42,309 nt of DNA from an uncultured Desulfovibrio sp. (GTDB lineage: Bacteria; Desulfobacterota; Desulfovibrionia; Desulfovibrionales; Desulfovibrionaceae). Shown piece by piece: positions 34,593 to 42,309 of this stretch. Each line of letters starts with the position of its first letter. Position 1 is the stretch's first letter. The stretch is taken from positions 30,367-72,675 of the forward strand of contig NZ_CAJUBO010000014.1 of assembly GCF_910584445.1 (NCBI RefSeq), given 5' to 3'. The notes under the pieces were generated by a model that had not been told where the DNA came from, made no database searches, and was given only the letters and a program-made list of their open reading frames with translations. A program made the translations under genes and the position numbers.

Positions 34593-34991
34593 CTAGTTGG
34601 CCTTGCGGCGCTTTTCCCACAGTTTCATGTCTTTCATCTTCTTGCGGCGTTCGCGCTGGAGCGACTTGCACACAAGAGGCGTATCTTTCTTGAGGCCCCA
34701 TTTTTCGCGGTAGGCGGCGCTATCGAGTCCGTGGCTCGCCAGATGGCGCCGGGTGAGGATCTTGAAGCTCTTGCCGCATTCAAGGCAGGTGACGGATTTT
34801 TCCTTGATGGATTTGCGCGCTTCCTGGGCCATTTCCGCGCAATCCATCTCGTCAGGAACGGCATCCTCCGCAATGGCGCGGATGCCGGCAGTCAGCTTCT
34901 GGATATAGGCGGTAATTTCCTCTTCACTCATGATGCGCACGCCAGCCTGGGCACGCGCGATTTCGAGCGCTTCCTTCAGATAGTCATCCAT
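34593..34991 (-). CDS. MucR/Ros-family zinc-finger transcriptional regulator
   Basis: A 132-residue DNA-binding protein. The C-terminal half is a Ros/MucR zinc finger: Cys69, Cys72, His83 and His87 (VTCLECGKSFK..., RRHLASHGLD), then AAYREKWGLKKDTPLV, the family signature, and a very basic tail. The N-terminal half is acidic and helical and probably mediates oligomerisation, as MucR proteins act as H-NS-like silencers at AT-rich DNA. ATG 34991 is preceded by GAGGTG. It has its own promoter (35103-35131), a leader of about 105 bases, and a strong terminator. Autoregulation is typical of the family but not shown here. Confidence 0.92.
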   Translation of the reverse strand: MDDYLKEALEIARAQAGVRIMSEEEITAYIQKLTAGIRAIAEDAVPDEMDCAEMAQEARKSIKEKSVTCLECGKSFKILTRRHLASHGLDSAAYREKWGLKKDTPLVCKSLQRERRKKMKDMKLWEKRRKAN

Positions 34992-35102
34992 GGCTTCACC
35001 TCGTTCTTTGAAATTACAAAAGCGATTTCCGGCACAACGGCAAAAGGGAAATGCATGCTTCTGGCACCCGCGTTGACTCTTTCAATCAATCAACACGGAC
35101 AG

Positions 35103-35131
35103 ACACTACACAACCTTTGCGACAACGTCAA
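35103..35131 (-). promoter_or_regulatory. putative promoter of the MucR-type gene
   Basis: Minus-strand TTGACG (35131-35126), 17-base spacer, TAGTGT (35108-35103). The -35 is good and the -10 poor. Downstream lies an AT-rich stretch with a TCAATCAATCAA repeat, the kind of sequence MucR proteins bind. Confidence 0.4.
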
Positions 35132-35170
35132 TTCTTTCGCGTGGGTGGCAAAAAATTCCTTCCGAAAGAA

Positions 35171-35197
35171 AAAAGAGGCGGGGCGGATGCCTCTTTT
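35171..35197 (-). terminator. terminator-like hairpin in the intergenic region
   Basis: Perfect 9-bp arms AAAAGAGGC and GCCTCTTTT around nine bases. On the minus strand the second arm runs straight into TTCTTTC, giving a continuous T-rich tract; on the plus strand it ends in four T. It is 420 bases after the lipoprotein stop, so it either ends a long 3' tail or an unannotated minus-strand transcript. Confidence 0.65.
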
Positions 35198-35475
35198 GTG
35201 CACATATGCAACCCGCAAATGAAACATCCCATTGCATCCGCGCACTGCGCCCGCACTGTTTTTCCAGAACGCATCCCCAACATGAAGCCAGATATAAGAA
35301 ACTGAATTTTTCCGCATCCTGGCTGTTCGGCCTGCCGCCCTGTTTCCGCGCATGAGGGCCGGCAATGAGAAAGGGCGCCCGGGGACGCCCTCAGCTTCGT
35401 CAACCGGCTCCCGCGGGATGCTGGCCGCCGCAACGCGCCTGATGCCAGTTTGCGAAAGAGGCACTCGTGTCTGAT

Positions 35476-35515
35476 TGCAAAAATTCCGCGCAGAATTCTG
35501 CGCGGAATTTTTGCA
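35476..35515. repeat. 40-base perfect palindrome
   Basis: Every base pairs with its partner around a centre at 35495/35496; the core is TTCCGCGCAGAATTCTGCGC with A/T runs outside. As RNA it would be a bidirectional terminator for the lipoprotein transcript; as DNA it could extrude a cruciform. Confidence 0.75.
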
Positions 35516-35616
35516 GGATCGTTCGCGAAAAAACATGATTTTCCGCTCACTCCCGGCGGCTACGCCGCCGCAAGACCCTTGCGGATTTTGCAGTACCTGC
35601 TTTTTGCAGGCAGGCA

Positions 35617-36378
35617 CTAGTCGAAATTGTAGATATCATACCGGGAAGCGGTGCCGAGAAAATTCTGCCCCATATACTGCCACCGGATGCCCTGGATGAA
35701 CCCCGTCTTCACGCCCGCAAGCTCCTGCGGGGCGACGCTGACCGCAAAGGCATCGCGCGCCCGCTGCTCGAAGCCGGCGAGCAGTTCGGAGTGGCCGAAC
35801 GGAAGCGCTGCAAGGGATTCGACACCTTCCGGGAGCGGCTCGCGATATTCCATGATGATTTTATCATCATTGAAGTTGAAGCGGGCGGCAAAGGAGCGCG
35901 CCAGCCACAGTTGCGGGCTTCCGTCAGGATGGACGGCCGTGACCAGGCCGCTGAAGGGGTCGCGGGCGGGATCGACGATGAAGGTGCACGCCTGGTACCC
36001 CACACCGCCAAAGGTCTCCACGGTCTCATCCACGCTCTGGGGATGGGACGTGATGCTGTCCCAGTACCAGCCCTGGGGCACCGCCGCCTGGGCCACGACA
36101 GCCAGTGGCGCGAGGCCGCCTTCGCCATAAACGGCAAGCCACATCTGGATGGGAAGGCCGCCGAGCATGTCGCTCCATATCAGGCTTGCCATGCCCCTGC
36201 CCGCAGTCATCAGGGGCATGTTCCTGGCCTCAATGGCAATGTCGGGCCGGGCGGTGGAAACATAGGCCGTTCCGAGCATGCCCCGTTGCAGCGCTCCCCG
36301 GCAGCCGGCCACTGCCGCCACAAGGGCGACAACCAGGACCAGCGCGAGCGGGAAGCGGCGGAAACGCGTATATTTCAT
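35617..36378 (-). CDS. lipoprotein, DUF4851-like
   Basis: A 253-residue predicted lipoprotein. The signal peptide MKYTRFRRFP plus hydrophobic run ends in the lipobox VAGC with Cys26 as the lipidated residue. The mature part has features I associate with the Desulfovibrio DUF4851 family: YVSTARPDIAIEARNMPLMTAG, WLAVYGEGG, VPQGWYWDS and FGGVGYQACTFIV; this recall needs a profile search to confirm. Function is unknown. ATG 36378 has GGAGG seven bases upstream, an excellent start. Divergent from the CLC gene; its stop is followed directly by a hairpin. Confidence 0.8.
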   Translation of the reverse strand: MKYTRFRRFPLALVLVVALVAAVAGCRGALQRGMLGTAYVSTARPDIAIEARNMPLMTAGRGMASLIWSDMLGGLPIQMWLAVYGEGGLAPLAVVAQAAVPQGWYWDSITSHPQSVDETVETFGGVGYQACTFIVDPARDPFSGLVTAVHPDGSPQLWLARSFAARFNFNDDKIIMEYREPLPEGVESLAALPFGHSELLAGFEQRARDAFAVSVAPQELAGVKTGFIQGIRWQYMGQNFLGTASRYDIYNFD

Positions 36379-36590
36379 GATATGTCCTCCATCTGGTGTT
36401 CGCCATGCTGGCGGCGCATGGGCCACATGCCGCAGCCCGAGCATATGCCAATGGGCACCGCCATGCAAACACGGCCAGGGCCGTCCGGACCCATTGGAAA
36501 TCACGGGCGGAGGATATATGCTGCCATCAGTGGGCGTGGCTAGGCAGGCGCGCGGCACTTCCGGCGGAACCTTCAACGCAGGGGCGGCTC

Positions 36591-37895
36591 ATGGCGGGTC
36601 CATCCTTTTTCCAGCGCATTGGCGGAGTTCTGCATTTCCCCGCGCCTGACGCGCACACCGCCGGCGAGGAGGTCCGGCTTGCCCTGTGGGGGCTGATCAT
36701 CGGCCTTTTGGCGGGCAACATCATCGCCGTGTTCCGCATCTCTTCCAGCGCGGCCTTCTCCGCCGTGCTCGACTGGTTCCGCGTCCATGCCGGGGAGCCG
36801 CTCATGTGCGCGGCGTGGGGCCTGCCCGCGCTTCTGGCCGCCCTGATCACCGGGCGCCTCATGCGCGACCCGGCCATCCGCTCCGGGGGCGCCGCATGGA
36901 TCACGCAGGCGCTCGCCGGACCGCAAAAAAACGTCCTGACGCGCATCCTGCTGCCCAAGTTTCTCGGGAGCTGGCTTGTCATGGCCTGCGGCCTTTCCGT
37001 CGGGCGCGAAGGTCCGTGCATCCAGATGGGCGCTTCCACTGCTCTCGGCCTCGCCCGGTGCGATGGCGGCGGAGATGCGGCCACCCATGCGGCCAAGCGC
37101 CGCATGCTCATCCTGTGCGGCTGCGCCGCCGGGCTTGCCGCCGCCTTCAGCGCCCCCTTTGCCGGGATCTTCTATGTGCTGGAAATCATGAAGGAACGGA
37201 TCTCGCGCAATCTGCTCATCCTGATGCTGGGCGCGAGCCTGGGGGTCTATCTTGCCACCACGGGGCTTTTCGGGCTTGGACTCATGCTGCCCCTCAAAGA
37301 CGCCGCGCCGCCGGCGCCGTCCTTCCTCTGGACAGCGGCGATAGTGGGCATTTGCGCGGGTCTTGTGGGCATCGTCTATTGCGGCATGCTCCGGGGGGCA
37401 CAGAGGCTCTACGCACGCGGACGCCGCATCCCCCTCCTGCTGCATCCGCTCCTCCCCTTTCTCGGCGCGGCATTCATGCTTTTTTTCTATCCGCAGGCGA
37501 CCGGCGAGGGGCTTGCCATTTTCGGGTCCATGGAATCAGGGGGCGCGCTCCCGGCGCTGCTCGTCTTTCTGTGCGTCAAGCTCCTGTTTACGTCGTTTTG
37601 CTATGGTTCGGGCGTTCCCGCCGGGGTGATGGTGCCGGTGCTGGCCCTGGGCGGTGTGGCCGGGGGGCTGTGCGCCGCCTTTTTCACGGCCGCCGGCATC
37701 GCCGGGGGCGGCGGTATGGCGGCGTTCATTGCCATGGGCATGGCAAGCGCCTTTGCCGCCGCCGAGCGCGCCCCGCTGACAGGCATCATGCTCGTGCTGG
37801 AAACAACAGGCGCCTACGCCGTTGCGCCGGGGCTTCTGCTGGCGGCGGCCGTGGCGACGCTGCTGGCGCGTGTTGCCCGGGCGCGTCCTCTCTAG
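36591..37895 (+). CDS. CLC-family chloride channel/antiporter
   Basis: A 434-residue membrane protein with about 10-11 hydrophobic segments. GREGPCIQMG (138-147) holds the gating glutamate Glu140, and GSGVPAGVMVPVLALGG corresponds to the GxFxP selectivity segment. The first selectivity motif, usually GSGIP, reads RSGGA with Ser98 retained. In AGIFYVLEIMKE the position of the internal proton glutamate (E. coli ClcA Glu203) is Ile199, while Glu198 aligns with the preceding Glu202. That argues against standard 2:1 chloride/proton exchange. ATG 36591 has AGGGGC six bases upstream. The stop TAG lies within the left end of a MITE-like element. Confidence 0.9.
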   Translation: MAGPSFFQRIGGVLHFPAPDAHTAGEEVRLALWGLIIGLLAGNIIAVFRISSSAAFSAVLDWFRVHAGEPLMCAAWGLPALLAALITGRLMRDPAIRSGGAAWITQALAGPQKNVLTRILLPKFLGSWLVMACGLSVGREGPCIQMGASTALGLARCDGGGDAATHAAKRRMLILCGCAAGLAAAFSAPFAGIFYVLEIMKERISRNLLILMLGASLGVYLATTGLFGLGLMLPLKDAAPPAPSFLWTAAIVGICAGLVGIVYCGMLRGAQRLYARGRRIPLLLHPLLPFLGAAFMLFFYPQATGEGLAIFGSMESGGALPALLVFLCVKLLFTSFCYGSGVPAGVMVPVLALGGVAGGLCAAFFTAAGIAGGGGMAAFIAMGMASAFAAAERAPLTGIMLVLETTGAYAVAPGLLLAAAVATLLARVARARPL

Positions 37896-38078
37896 GTCTG
37901 GACTCATTAAAGTACGTTATGTTTTTTTCAGCGAGGAAAAGAGGTTTTTCCGCTGGCCGCCCGAAGCGGAGCGAAGGGCGGGGGCTGTCGCCGCAAGGAT
38001 CCTAAAAAATAAGATTTTTTTGCGCTGGCAAGGAAGTGGACGATTTTTGGAGGGAGTGTACATAGGCCCAGACCCTAG
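37892..38078. repeat. MITE-like element with inverted ends
   Basis: A 187-base stretch bounded by CTAGGTCTGGACTCATT (37892-37908) and, inverted, CTAGGGTCTGGGCCTAT (38078-38062). The interior has A/T runs flanking GC-rich hairpin sequence (about 37960-37990) and no coding capacity. The left end supplies the CLC stop codon. A third copy of the end is at 27687-27703. It looks like a non-autonomous mobile repeat; no transposase is present here to mobilise it. Confidence 0.6.
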
Positions 38079-38200
38079 CGTCTGCTTTTGCAGGCGGACA
38101 CCAGAGGGGGCACCGCTTCCCGAACGGTCCTGCGCGCAAAAAACGCGCTGCGCCCGCCCGGTGCCCGCGGCATCCGGCCGCGCCGCACGGCACGGGCGCC

Positions 38201-38229
38201 TTGAGACCGGCCCTCCCCTATGCTAGAAG
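38201..38229 (+). promoter_or_regulatory. putative promoter of dnaE
   Basis: TTGAGA (38201-38206), 17-base spacer, TAGAAG (38224-38229). The -10 overlaps a perfect 14-base palindrome, GAAGGATATCCTTC (38226-38239), which could be an operator. The leader would be about 36 bases. Confidence 0.35.
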
Positions 38230-38271
38230 GATATCCTTCCCCGACAGCCTGAAGCCTTCTCCGGAGCCGCC

Positions 38272-41200
38272 ATGTCCGATTTTGTCCATCTTCATTGCCA
38301 TACGGAATACAGCCTTCTTGACGGGGCGATCCGCATCAAGGACCTTTGCGCCAGGGCCAAGGACAACGGCATGGGCGCCTGCGCCATCACGGATCACGGC
38401 AATCTCTTCGGCGCGGCCTATTTCTATACAGCCTGCAAGGACTTCGGCCTCAAGCCCATTCTCGGCTGCGAGGTCTATGTCTGCCCCGACCACACGGACA
38501 AAAGCCCGGAGACGGGCAAGCGTCGCAACCACCTGATCCTTCTTGCCCAGAACGATGCCGGCTATCACAATCTCGTCAAGCTCGTCAGCCACGGCTTTCT
38601 TGACGGGTTTTACTACAAGCCCCGCGTGGACAAGGAGCAACTGCGCCGCTATGCCGACGGCCTTGTCTGCCTTTCGGCCTGCATTGCGGGCGAGATCCCC
38701 CGCGCCATCCTCGCCGGCGACATGGACAAGGCCCGCGCCCTGGCCGACGAGTACGCGGGCATCTACCCCGGGCGCTTTTATCTGGAGCTTCAGTCCAATG
38801 GACTCGCCGAACAGGAGCGCGTCAACACCGGGCTGCTGGAACTGGCCGAAAGCGCGCGCCTGCCGCTTGTGGCGACCAATGACTGCCACTACCTTGAGGC
38901 CGGGGATGCGGACGCCCACGAGGTGCTGCTCTGCATCCAGACGCAGACCACCATGGACGACCCCAAGCGCATGCGCTTTGAAACGCGGGAGTTGTATTAC
39001 AAGACCGCGGAGGAAATGGAGCGCGCCTTCAGCCATGTGCCCGAGGCGCTCGCCAATACGGCGCGCATTGCGGAATCCTGCCAGGTGGAACTGGATTTCG
39101 GGCACCATTATTTTCCCGTGTATCCGCTGCCCGAAGGCGCGAGCATGGAGTCCGAATTCCGGCGGCTGGCCGAGGAGGGGCTGGAAAAACGCCTCCAGGC
39201 GCACCCGGACCGCGAACATATCGACCCGGCCCGCTACCGGGAGCGCCTGCAACACGAGATCGACGTCATCCTGGAAATGGGCTTTCCGGGCTATTTCCTC
39301 ATCGTGCAGGAATTCATCAACTGGGCCAAGAACCACGCCATCCCCGTGGGGCCGGGCCGCGGTTCGGCGGCAGGCTCTCTGGTGGCCTGGGCGCTGAAGA
39401 TCACCAACCTTGACCCGCTGCCCTACAATCTGCTGTTCGAGCGCTTCCTCAATATCGAGCGCGTCTCGCTGCCCGATATCGACGTGGACTTCTGCGAACG
39501 GCGGCGCGGCGACGTGATCCGCCACATGGTGGAGACCTATGGCGAGGATTCGGTGGCGCAGATAACCACCTTCGGCACCATGAAGGCGCGGGGCGTGGTG
39601 CGCGATGTGGGCCGCGCCCTGGGCATGAGCTTTGCGGAGACGGACCGCATCGCCAAGCTGGTGCCCGAAAGCCTGAAGATGACCATCGACAAGGCCCTTG
39701 AGCTGGAGCCGGAACTCAAGCGCCTGCAGGACGAGGAACCTCAGGTGCGGCGCCTGCTCGACACCGCCCGGCGGCTGGAGGGCCTGGCGCGCCACGCGTC
39801 CACGCACGCGGCGGGTCTGGTGGTCTCGGACAGGCCCATGGAGGAATACCTGCCGCTCTATCTCGGCAAGCGCGGCGAACTTGTCACCCAGTTCGACGGA
39901 CCCATGACCGAAAAGGCGGGGCTGGTCAAGTTCGACTTTCTCGGTCTCAAGACCATGACCCTCATCCAGGATACGCTGGACAACATCGCGCGCCAGGGCG
40001 CCGAGGCGCCCGACCTCGACACGCTCTCCCTGGATGACGCCGCCACCTACGAGCTTTACGCCCGGGGCGACACGGACGGCATCTTTCAGGTGGAAAGCTC
40101 GGGCATGCGCCAGTATCTTCGCATGCTGCGGCCCTCCTGCTTTGAGGACATCATCGCCATGCTGGCCCTCTACCGGCCGGGACCGCTCGGCTCGGGCATG
40201 GTGGACGAATTCATCAAGCGCAAGCACGGCCAGGTGCCGGTGATCTTTCCGCACGAGTCGTTGCGGGACTGCCTGCGCGATACCCACGGCGTCATCGTCT
40301 ATCAGGAACAGGTGATGCAGATCGCCCAGATCATCGCCAGCTACACGCTGGGCGGGGCGGACCTGCTGCGTCGCGCCATGGGCAAGAAAAAGCCCGAGGC
40401 CATGGCTCGCGAACGCGTGACCTTTGTGGCCGGGGCGGAAAAAAACGGCATCGCCGCCGAAAAGGCCAACGAGATCTTCGACCTCATGGAAAAATTCGCC
40501 GAATACGGCTTCAACAAGTCGCATTCGGCCGCCTATGCGCTCATTTCCTATTTCACGGCCTATCTCAAGGTCCACCACAAGGTGGAATTCATGGCGGCCC
40601 TGCTCACTTCGGAGATGGGCAACCAGGACAAGCTCCTCAAATATGTTGCCGCCTGCAAGGACATGGGCATCGAAGTGGCCCAGCCCTCGGTCAACGAGAG
40701 CGAGCGCGAGTTTTCCGCCCGGGGCGGTCGCGTGATCTTCGGCCTGGGCGGCATCAAGAACGTGGGCGACGAGGCCATCCGCGAAATTGTGGAAGCGCGC
40801 CGCGAGGGCGGCGCCTATGCCTCCCTTTTCGACCTCACCTGCCGCGTGAACCTGCGCAAGGTCACCAAGCGCGTTCTGGAATCGCTCATCAAGGGCGGCG
40901 CCTGCGACTGTTTCGGCGTGCCCCGCGCGGCCATGCTCGCCGCGCTGGAGCTGGTCGTCCTGCGCGCGCAAAAAAAGGCCAAGGCCCGCAATTCCCCGCA
41001 GGTCTCGCTGCTGAGCATGGCCCCGCCGCAGGAGAGCGCCCCCCTGCCCGGCATCGGACTCGACTGCCCGGAAGCGGCGCTTCCGGAAATGGCCGACGAC
41101 CTCAGGCTCAAGGCGGAAAAGGAGGCCCTGGGCTTCTTCCTCACCAGCCATCCGCTCCAGCCCTATAACCGCGAGATCCCGCGCCTGGGCCTCACAACAC

Positions 41201-41775
41201 TTGAAGCGCTGCATGAACTTTTCGCCGGCGCGCGGGTCAACTGCGCCGTTCTTGTCACCAGCGTGCGCGAGGTCGTCACCAAGCGCGGTGACCGTATGGC
41301 CTTTGTGGCAGTGGAGGATTTCACCGGCCATGCGGAAGTGACCTTCTTCCCCAAAGACTATGCCGAGGCGCGCGAACTCATCCGCGGCGAACAGCCCTTG
41401 TGCCTGACGGCGCGGCTGGAAAGCCAGGGAGAAGGCAACCGCGAAAATCCCGAGGCGGAAGAGGAAAACGAGGCGCCCGCCGCCGAGTGCAAGCTGCTCG
41501 GCCAGCGTGTGCGCCTGCTGGCCGAGGTCTGCGCCGAAAGCGATACGCCCATCCAGGTGGAGATACCGGCGCACCGGCTTGGCCGGGCGGACATACTGGC
41601 CTTGCGGAACATTCTGGAACGCCATGCGGGAGAGGTGGAAGCGGAAGCCATCGTCCGCCTGGACGGCTGCGAGTGCCGCCTGCGGCTGGACGCCGCCCTC
41701 AAGGTGCGGCCCGGCCCGGAACTGACCAAGGCCCTTGCCGCCTGGGCCGAAGAGGAACGAAACGCGGTCGCGTAG
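38272..41775 (+). CDS. dnaE: DNA polymerase III subunit alpha
   Basis: Replicative polymerase catalytic subunit, 1,167 residues, full length. The PHP domain opens with FVHLHCHTEYSLLDGA (4-19). The palm has the catalytic pair Asp402 and Asp404 in PDIDVDF, matching E. coli Asp401/403, followed by FNKSHSAAYALISY in the fingers, a helix-hairpin-helix region (LGGIKNVGDEAI), and an OB fold near residues 995-1085 (CAVLVTSVREVVTKRGDRMAFV). ATG 38272 has CCGGAG six bases upstream. It stands alone, after the MITE-like element and before the flagellin region. Confidence 0.97.
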   Translation: MSDFVHLHCHTEYSLLDGAIRIKDLCARAKDNGMGACAITDHGNLFGAAYFYTACKDFGLKPILGCEVYVCPDHTDKSPETGKRRNHLILLAQNDAGYHNLVKLVSHGFLDGFYYKPRVDKEQLRRYADGLVCLSACIAGEIPRAILAGDMDKARALADEYAGIYPGRFYLELQSNGLAEQERVNTGLLELAESARLPLVATNDCHYLEAGDADAHEVLLCIQTQTTMDDPKRMRFETRELYYKTAEEMERAFSHVPEALANTARIAESCQVELDFGHHYFPVYPLPEGASMESEFRRLAEEGLEKRLQAHPDREHIDPARYRERLQHEIDVILEMGFPGYFLIVQEFINWAKNHAIPVGPGRGSAAGSLVAWALKITNLDPLPYNLLFERFLNIERVSLPDIDVDFCERRRGDVIRHMVETYGEDSVAQITTFGTMKARGVVRDVGRALGMSFAETDRIAKLVPESLKMTIDKALELEPELKRLQDEEPQVRRLLDTARRLEGLARHASTHAAGLVVSDRPMEEYLPLYLGKRGELVTQFDGPMTEKAGLVKFDFLGLKTMTLIQDTLDNIARQGAEAPDLDTLSLDDAATYELYARGDTDGIFQVESSGMRQYLRMLRPSCFEDIIAMLALYRPGPLGSGMVDEFIKRKHGQVPVIFPHESLRDCLRDTHGVIVYQEQVMQIAQIIASYTLGGADLLRRAMGKKKPEAMARERVTFVAGAEKNGIAAEKANEIFDLMEKFAEYGFNKSHSAAYALISYFTAYLKVHHKVEFMAALLTSEMGNQDKLLKYVAACKDMGIEVAQPSVNESEREFSARGGRVIFGLGGIKNVGDEAIREIVEARREGGAYASLFDLTCRVNLRKVTKRVLESLIKGGACDCFGVPRAAMLAALELVVLRAQKKAKARNSPQVSLLSMAPPQESAPLPGIGLDCPEAALPEMADDLRLKAEKEALGFFLTSHPLQPYNREIPRLGLTTLEALHELFAGARVNCAVLVTSVREVVTKRGDRMAFVAVEDFTGHAEVTFFPKDYAEARELIRGEQPLCLTARLESQGEGNRENPEAEEENEAPAAECKLLGQRVRLLAEVCAESDTPIQVEIPAHRLGRADILALRNILERHAGEVEAEAIVRLDGCECRLRLDAALKVRPGPELTKALAAWAEEERNAVA

Positions 41776-42245
41776 CGGGACGGCGCGGTACCGTCTGCGG
41801 GGAACAAGCGGCCGCCGGTGAAGAGACCCGGCAAGACATTCCTGGCGCGAACCTTGCATACGAACATGCGGGGGCATAACGCCGCCGGGATCCTGACCGA
41901 TAAGAAGAAGGGACACCCCCAGCCGGACGGGCATGCCGGCGGATCCACGATGCGGACAGGCATGAGGTATCATGATGCGCGATCCACACCGTCATAGTGC
42001 TTCCGGCATACACGGCACGCGGAATGCTTCGCTGTTGTGTACGATTCTTGCTATATATACACACACACACACACACACACATTAACACCGCGTTTTAACA
42101 GCCTTCCCGCGATACACCCGCCAGTGGGCGCGGGTTTCTCCCCCTGGCTGCGCCCTGCCGCCTCCGTAGCATCCTGTCTTTCCGGAATCATCGCTGAAAT
42201 TTTGCACTGTCGCGCGTCCTTCGCCGCCGCTGAAGGGGGCGCGTG
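41776..42245. other. 470-base spacer between dnaE and flagellin
   Basis: No gene is convincing. It contains a simple-sequence repeat (42052-42081) and an extended -10-like TGcTATATA (42049-42057) without a matching -35. I found no sigma28 or properly spaced sigma54 site for the flagellin gene, and no T-tract terminator for dnaE. A GTG-started reading frame (42037-42246) passes through the repeat and ends on the flagellin ATG, discussed in the findings. Confidence 0.5.
42052..42081 (+). repeat. (TA)4(AC)11 microsatellite upstream of flagellin
   Basis: Four TA units merge into eleven perfect AC units (42059-42080). Dinucleotide tracts of this length are uncommon in bacterial chromosomes and are prone to slippage. 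It lies 165 bases before the flagellin ATG. Confidence 0.95.
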
Positions 42246-42309
42246 ATGGTCTCGCTCAACACCAATATGCTGGCTGCCAACACGGCCGGAAACCTGAAAA
42301 ACAGCTACT
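42246..42309 (+). CDS. flagellin, N-terminal fragment (cut by window end)
   Basis: The first 21 codons read MVSLNTNMLAANTAGNLKNSY, the conserved flagellin N terminus (xxINTNxxAxNAxRNL) that forms the D0 helix of the filament. AAGGGGG sits five to six bases before ATG 42246. Copy number and gene name cannot be judged from this fragment. Confidence 0.88.
   Translation, partial: MVSLNTNMLAANTAGNLKNSY

Larger units (their letters stand above)
34992..35616. other. 625-base intergenic region rich in palindromes
   Basis: No protein gene is supportable. The right side (about 35455-35617) is packed with inverted repeats: the 40-base palindrome 35476-35515, a 7-bp GC stem with a TAC loop (35554-35560 with 35564-35570), and a 9-bp stem (35592-35600 with 35610-35618) touching the lipoprotein stop. 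The middle holds a GC-rich hairpin near 35373-35392. The left side holds the MucR-gene promoter and a strong terminator at 35171-35197. A repeat-element origin for the right part is likely but not proven. Confidence 0.55.

Noticed and set aside
35090..35617. 175-codon minus-strand frame through the palindromic spacer
   Set aside because: It reads through terminators and palindromes, has no ribosome site and no conserved-looking sequence.
38218..41973. 1,251-codon open frame antisense to dnaE
   Set aside because: Shadow of dnaE; no ribosome site and no domain, while dnaE has all catalytic motifs.
42125..42165. sigma54-like GG/GC pair before flagellin
   Set aside because: The spacing between GG and GC is 9, not the required 10, and flanking bases fit poorly. 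No sigma28 site was found either.
1..42309. tRNA, rRNA, CRISPR array, integrase or transposase
   Set aside because: Scanned by eye for tRNA T-loops, regularly spaced repeats and transposase motifs; none seen. A tRNAscan or Infernal run would be decisive.

Overview
The window reads as ordinary chromosome from a GC-rich, flagellated, anaerobic delta-type bacterium, most likely a sulfate reducer of the Desulfovibrionaceae. The basis is the gene set: a very long PEP synthase beside single-chain pyruvate carboxylase, a two-subunit class I fumarase, a MucR/Ros zinc-finger regulator, an FmdB zinc ribbon, a LonB-type protease and a lipoprotein like those annotated DUF4851 in Desulfovibrio. The taxonomic call is inference; no rRNA or tRNA gene is present to test it. 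No transposase, phage gene or CRISPR array was seen.

Layout, left to right. 1-4607 (minus): the front of a giant RTX/DUF4347 surface or secreted protein, interrupted by an apparent frameshift near 2365 and running off the left edge. 4965-8537 (minus): oversized PEP synthase behind a UUCG terminator. 8690-17046 (minus): a probable operon phoH, pgpH, ybeY, birA, pyc, with overlapping junctions. 17224-18453 (plus): an unrecognised cysteine-free protein made of five tandem repeats of about 50 residues. 18467-20848 (minus): gatB and nadK. 20911-26045 (plus): promoter, then a gmhA-like SIS isomerase, fmdB, hemC, a lonB-type protease and a TetR regulator. 26114-29113 (plus): a 44-residue membrane peptide coupled to a sodium:solute symporter, then a Bcr/CflA drug-efflux protein. 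29127-30659 (minus): fumarase beta and alpha, separated by two hairpins. 30791-31410 (plus): an orphan LpdD-like prenyl-flavin chaperone coupled to a 79-residue unknown. 31435-34480 (minus): bioB and a bioD-bioA fusion. 34593-34991 (minus): MucR-type regulator. 34992-35616: palindrome-rich spacer. 35617-36378 (minus): lipoprotein. 36591-37895 (plus): CLC chloride transporter. 37892-38078: MITE-like element. 38272-41775 (plus): dnaE. 41776-42245: spacer carrying an (AC)11 microsatellite. 42246 onward (plus): start of a flagellin gene.

The metabolic genes fit together. Pyruvate carboxylase and PEP synthase are the two anaplerotic exits from pyruvate, and fumarase works on the reductive C4 branch beyond oxaloacetate. 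Pyc needs biotin: birA lies directly upstream of it in the same operon and biotin synthesis genes (bioB, bioDA) are 20 kb away. BirA has no DNA-binding domain, so bio gene control must come from something else.

The most unusual items are the five-repeat protein, a zinc ribbon after the biotinyl domain of Pyc, a CLC protein lacking the internal proton glutamate, a MITE-like element whose ends supply gene stop codons, and the microsatellite in front of flagellin. No clearly new multi-gene system is evident; the best candidates for new biology are the five-repeat protein and the LpdD-like pair.
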